64,000 bases of DNA, taken from NCBI GenBank assembly GCA_036925085.1, contig JAUPFP010000027.1:3213501-3277500 (forward strand), read 5' to 3'. Source of the stretch: Brachycybe producta. Taxonomy: Eukaryota > Arthropoda > Diplopoda > Playtdesmida > Andrognathidae. The notes under the pieces were generated by a model. It saw only the letters and a program-made list of their open reading frames with translations. It had not been told where the DNA came from and made no database searches. How positions within the stretch are numbered: position 1 is the first letter of the stretch; each line of letters begins with the position of its first letter. Positions 61,604 to 64,000 of the stretch are shown piece after piece. A program made the position numbers and the translations under genes.

Positions 61604-64000
61604 AGGACAAAAGGTAAAAACCAAAGTTTAAATTTGGCTGGCACACGAGAAACAGAGAGTCCACTTTTAAGTGACGATTAATTATTAACCCCCATTCATT
61701 GCTGGTCAACGTAAGAAACCCATTCGTGTGTGTGTTTTACCCCCTACTGTCTTCGTAATTTTAATTTAGTTTTTATTCGATTAACAATTTCCTAATTCAC
61801 AAAGAAAACGATTTTAAAGTGTGTTAGGTTAACAATTTCTATATTGATTGATTGTAATTGATTGTTGACATCATTTTTATATGATGATCATCATCATCAT
61901 AATTTTTATGTTTTAGTTGTTTTTATTTAGATAAATTTGTGCTCTGGTTAAGTAGGTGTGTCTTACGGTGTTGAAAAATGGTACAAACTAAGCTAAGGCT
62001 GCGGAGTTGTTATAGTTTTGCGTCGAGGAGATGAAATAACGCGAAAAAGCTGTACAGTCTCCTGTGTAGAGGCTAAGCAGCGCCACTTTAAATTCGTATT
62101 TTGTATAATATGTTTATTAAATTAAATCATATTTTAATTGAAAAAAAAATTGAGTTCTAAGTAGAGGTAGCGCCATCTATTGGTCACACTCAGCCATGGC
62201 ATGAAAGGCTCCATAGGCAGAGCTCTTAGAATTTCAAAAGAATTTCTCAAAAGAATTTCTGATAATTTCAAGGCCATTTGACGTCACTAATTTTCTGTAA
62301 AGGTTTGCAGTACAGTAACGGTACGTTTCCATTCGGAATCATGAGTCCGAGTGGAAGCTAAGCTTAAAATGTAAGCACATCCACATAACCAGAACATTCT
62401 AGCTCTTCCATTGGACATTTTTTAAATAAATACATGTTAGATGATTTTAAAATGTAAGAGGTTGAATTGTTGATGAAAATGTGACTTGGAGGAGCTCTTT
62501 GAAACTGTCAATTTTAGTATGCATCTGTAGATAAGAACCAATGAAAGAATACGTAAGGGGCTCTAATCACGTGATCGTTTGACCACAACAGTAACCGAAC
62601 CGTACTCTTGAGTCTTGTCAGTGTCCTAATGTCAAGTGGTGTTGCTTTTTTTTTTTGTCTTTCTCTTTTTGAGGCCACAAACAACGTCGTGTAAACTCTG
62701 CTCTCTAAAAGTGGTACCAATTTGGTACCAGGTATGTTCATTTGGTTTGGTGCCTTAAATATTTCACTTTTTTTTTAATAAGGCCGTGCATTTTTAATAT
62801 TTGTAAAATTTGACCAAAAAACAACAACAAAAAAGCGGTGTTGTTTGTTATCTATTGTGTATTTTGTACTGCTTTTTAATGACTTTTGCATTCAGATTGA
62901 TCCCCAAAGGAGAGGGGGGGAGGCATTATATAGTATAATAATAATGTCCTTTTTTTCGTTGGGTGTGGAGGCTAAGTCCGAGCTCTTATTAATAAGTAAA
63001 GAGGCCTATGCAGATATTATAAATTGGAGGTTGTAGTAGGAAGGACACGCCCTATACCTTCAATTTAGCCTCTAACCTCTCTCTCCTAAACCAATTTCTT
63101 GTGTGTACTATGTTGCTTCTTGTGTGAACGCCCATTTTAATCAAAAAAACATGTTTTATTAGAAATGTTTGAAAGAATGAAGAAAAAAAACCAACTTATT
63201 TTTGTTGTAATTTTGTGACCAAAACAAACAAAACAAAATTCATCTTCCCGAAATTCTTTAACTTTCTGAAAAAGTATTTCTTAAAAACCAATTTCTCTAC
63301 AAATTGAGTAAAAAAGGGGGTTGATATTATTATTAATAATGTTTCTATATTATAAACATAACAAATTTTTGGATAATTTTTTTTTAATTACTTCCTGAAA
63401 TTTTTCATTTTTTCTTTTCAATTTATAGAATTAAAACTTTTTTTAAAAATTAAAATATATTGTAATTCTTCAAAAATGTCTATTCTTCTAATATATACAT
63501 GATAAAATATCGACGAATGTTGTTTAGAATTTTTATTAGTTGTTTTTTTCAAGTAATTTGTCGAATTTTATATTTAAATTTGTCGCTTGATTCAATTGAT
63601 TATTAAAAAAAGCTGAAAAAAAAGCACGTTGTTCAAATTAAAAGCAATGCTGGAATACATAGAGGTAGCTCAACTCCATGCTAAGGGAGTGAACTATGCA
63701 ATTAAGTATAGCATCTCTTAAAGGTTCTCTCTTGTTTCGCTTAAGTCTTATCCTTCTATTTCTATTCATAAAAAGAACCTTGAATACCTTGACAACCTTG
63801 ATACCTTAACCTTGAACACTTGGTATAAATAAGAAGCAACTTATGCCAAGAGAGGTGGCGCCATCCATTGGTGCCACTCGGCTCCATTGACAGAGCTCAC
63901 AGTTGACCTACCCCTATCTATGCATGTAACATGTTACATGTTGTATGAAAATTAGAAATCTTAAATTATTGAATTATTCAATATCTGAATACAAAACAAA
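61604..64000. other. Gene-free right end
   Basis: The stretch carries a TGACGTCA at 62279-62286. It also holds two copies of a 'GAGGTAGCGCCATCTATTGG' / 'GAGGTGGCGCCATCCATTGG' motif (about 62164-62183 and 63852-63871), each followed by 'CACTC.GC.CCAT' and 'CAGAGCTC', pointing to another dispersed repeat. No exon is recognised. Confidence 0.4.

Overview
This is a 64 kb piece of nuclear DNA from an animal, almost certainly an invertebrate. The evidence is spliced genes with GT...AG introns, intron-bearing tRNA-Ile(UAU) genes, AT-rich intergenic DNA full of small inverted-repeat elements, and gene families that are metazoan. EB-like cysteine modules, TTAGG-rich patches and a decayed transposase of a type common in arthropods lean towards an ecdysozoan (possibly arthropod), but this is inference; the species cannot be fixed from the window. 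No operons, CRISPR arrays, rRNA genes or viral genes were seen.

Layout: 1-17.6 kb has no protein gene I can support, only transposon debris, including a DDE transposase relic at 12.2-12.7 kb and a LINE reverse-transcriptase relic at 17.4 kb. At 18-33 kb lie three plus-strand, single-coding-exon paralogues of the GT31 beta-1,3-galactosyltransferase family (18127-19914, 25467-26564, 31731-32915), with a cluster of three tRNA-Ile(UAU) genes between the second and third. Repeats at 28.6-30.3 kb and 35.6-37.6 kb share the same building blocks: a Helitron-like element, tRNA-derived units and foldback elements. At 37.8-40.4 kb is a compact 13-exon UBXN4 (erasin) gene. At 41.7-48.3 kb is a 6-exon gene for a type I membrane protein with two EB-like modules. 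At 54.1-61.5 kb is a ceramide synthase of the CERS1 type, with 6 coding exons and a likely alternative seventh. All recognised protein genes are on the plus strand.

Function: the recognised products belong largely to the secretory and ER membrane system: Golgi glycosyltransferases, an ER-associated-degradation adaptor for p97, an ER sphingolipid enzyme and a cell-surface protein. They are not obviously one pathway. The three multi-exon genes each have a perfect TGACGTCA palindrome within about 130-320 bp upstream of the start codon, and one MITE family carries the same site in its terminal repeats. Exon boundaries were placed by hand from reading frame, splice dinucleotides and family knowledge; no alignment or transcript data were available.
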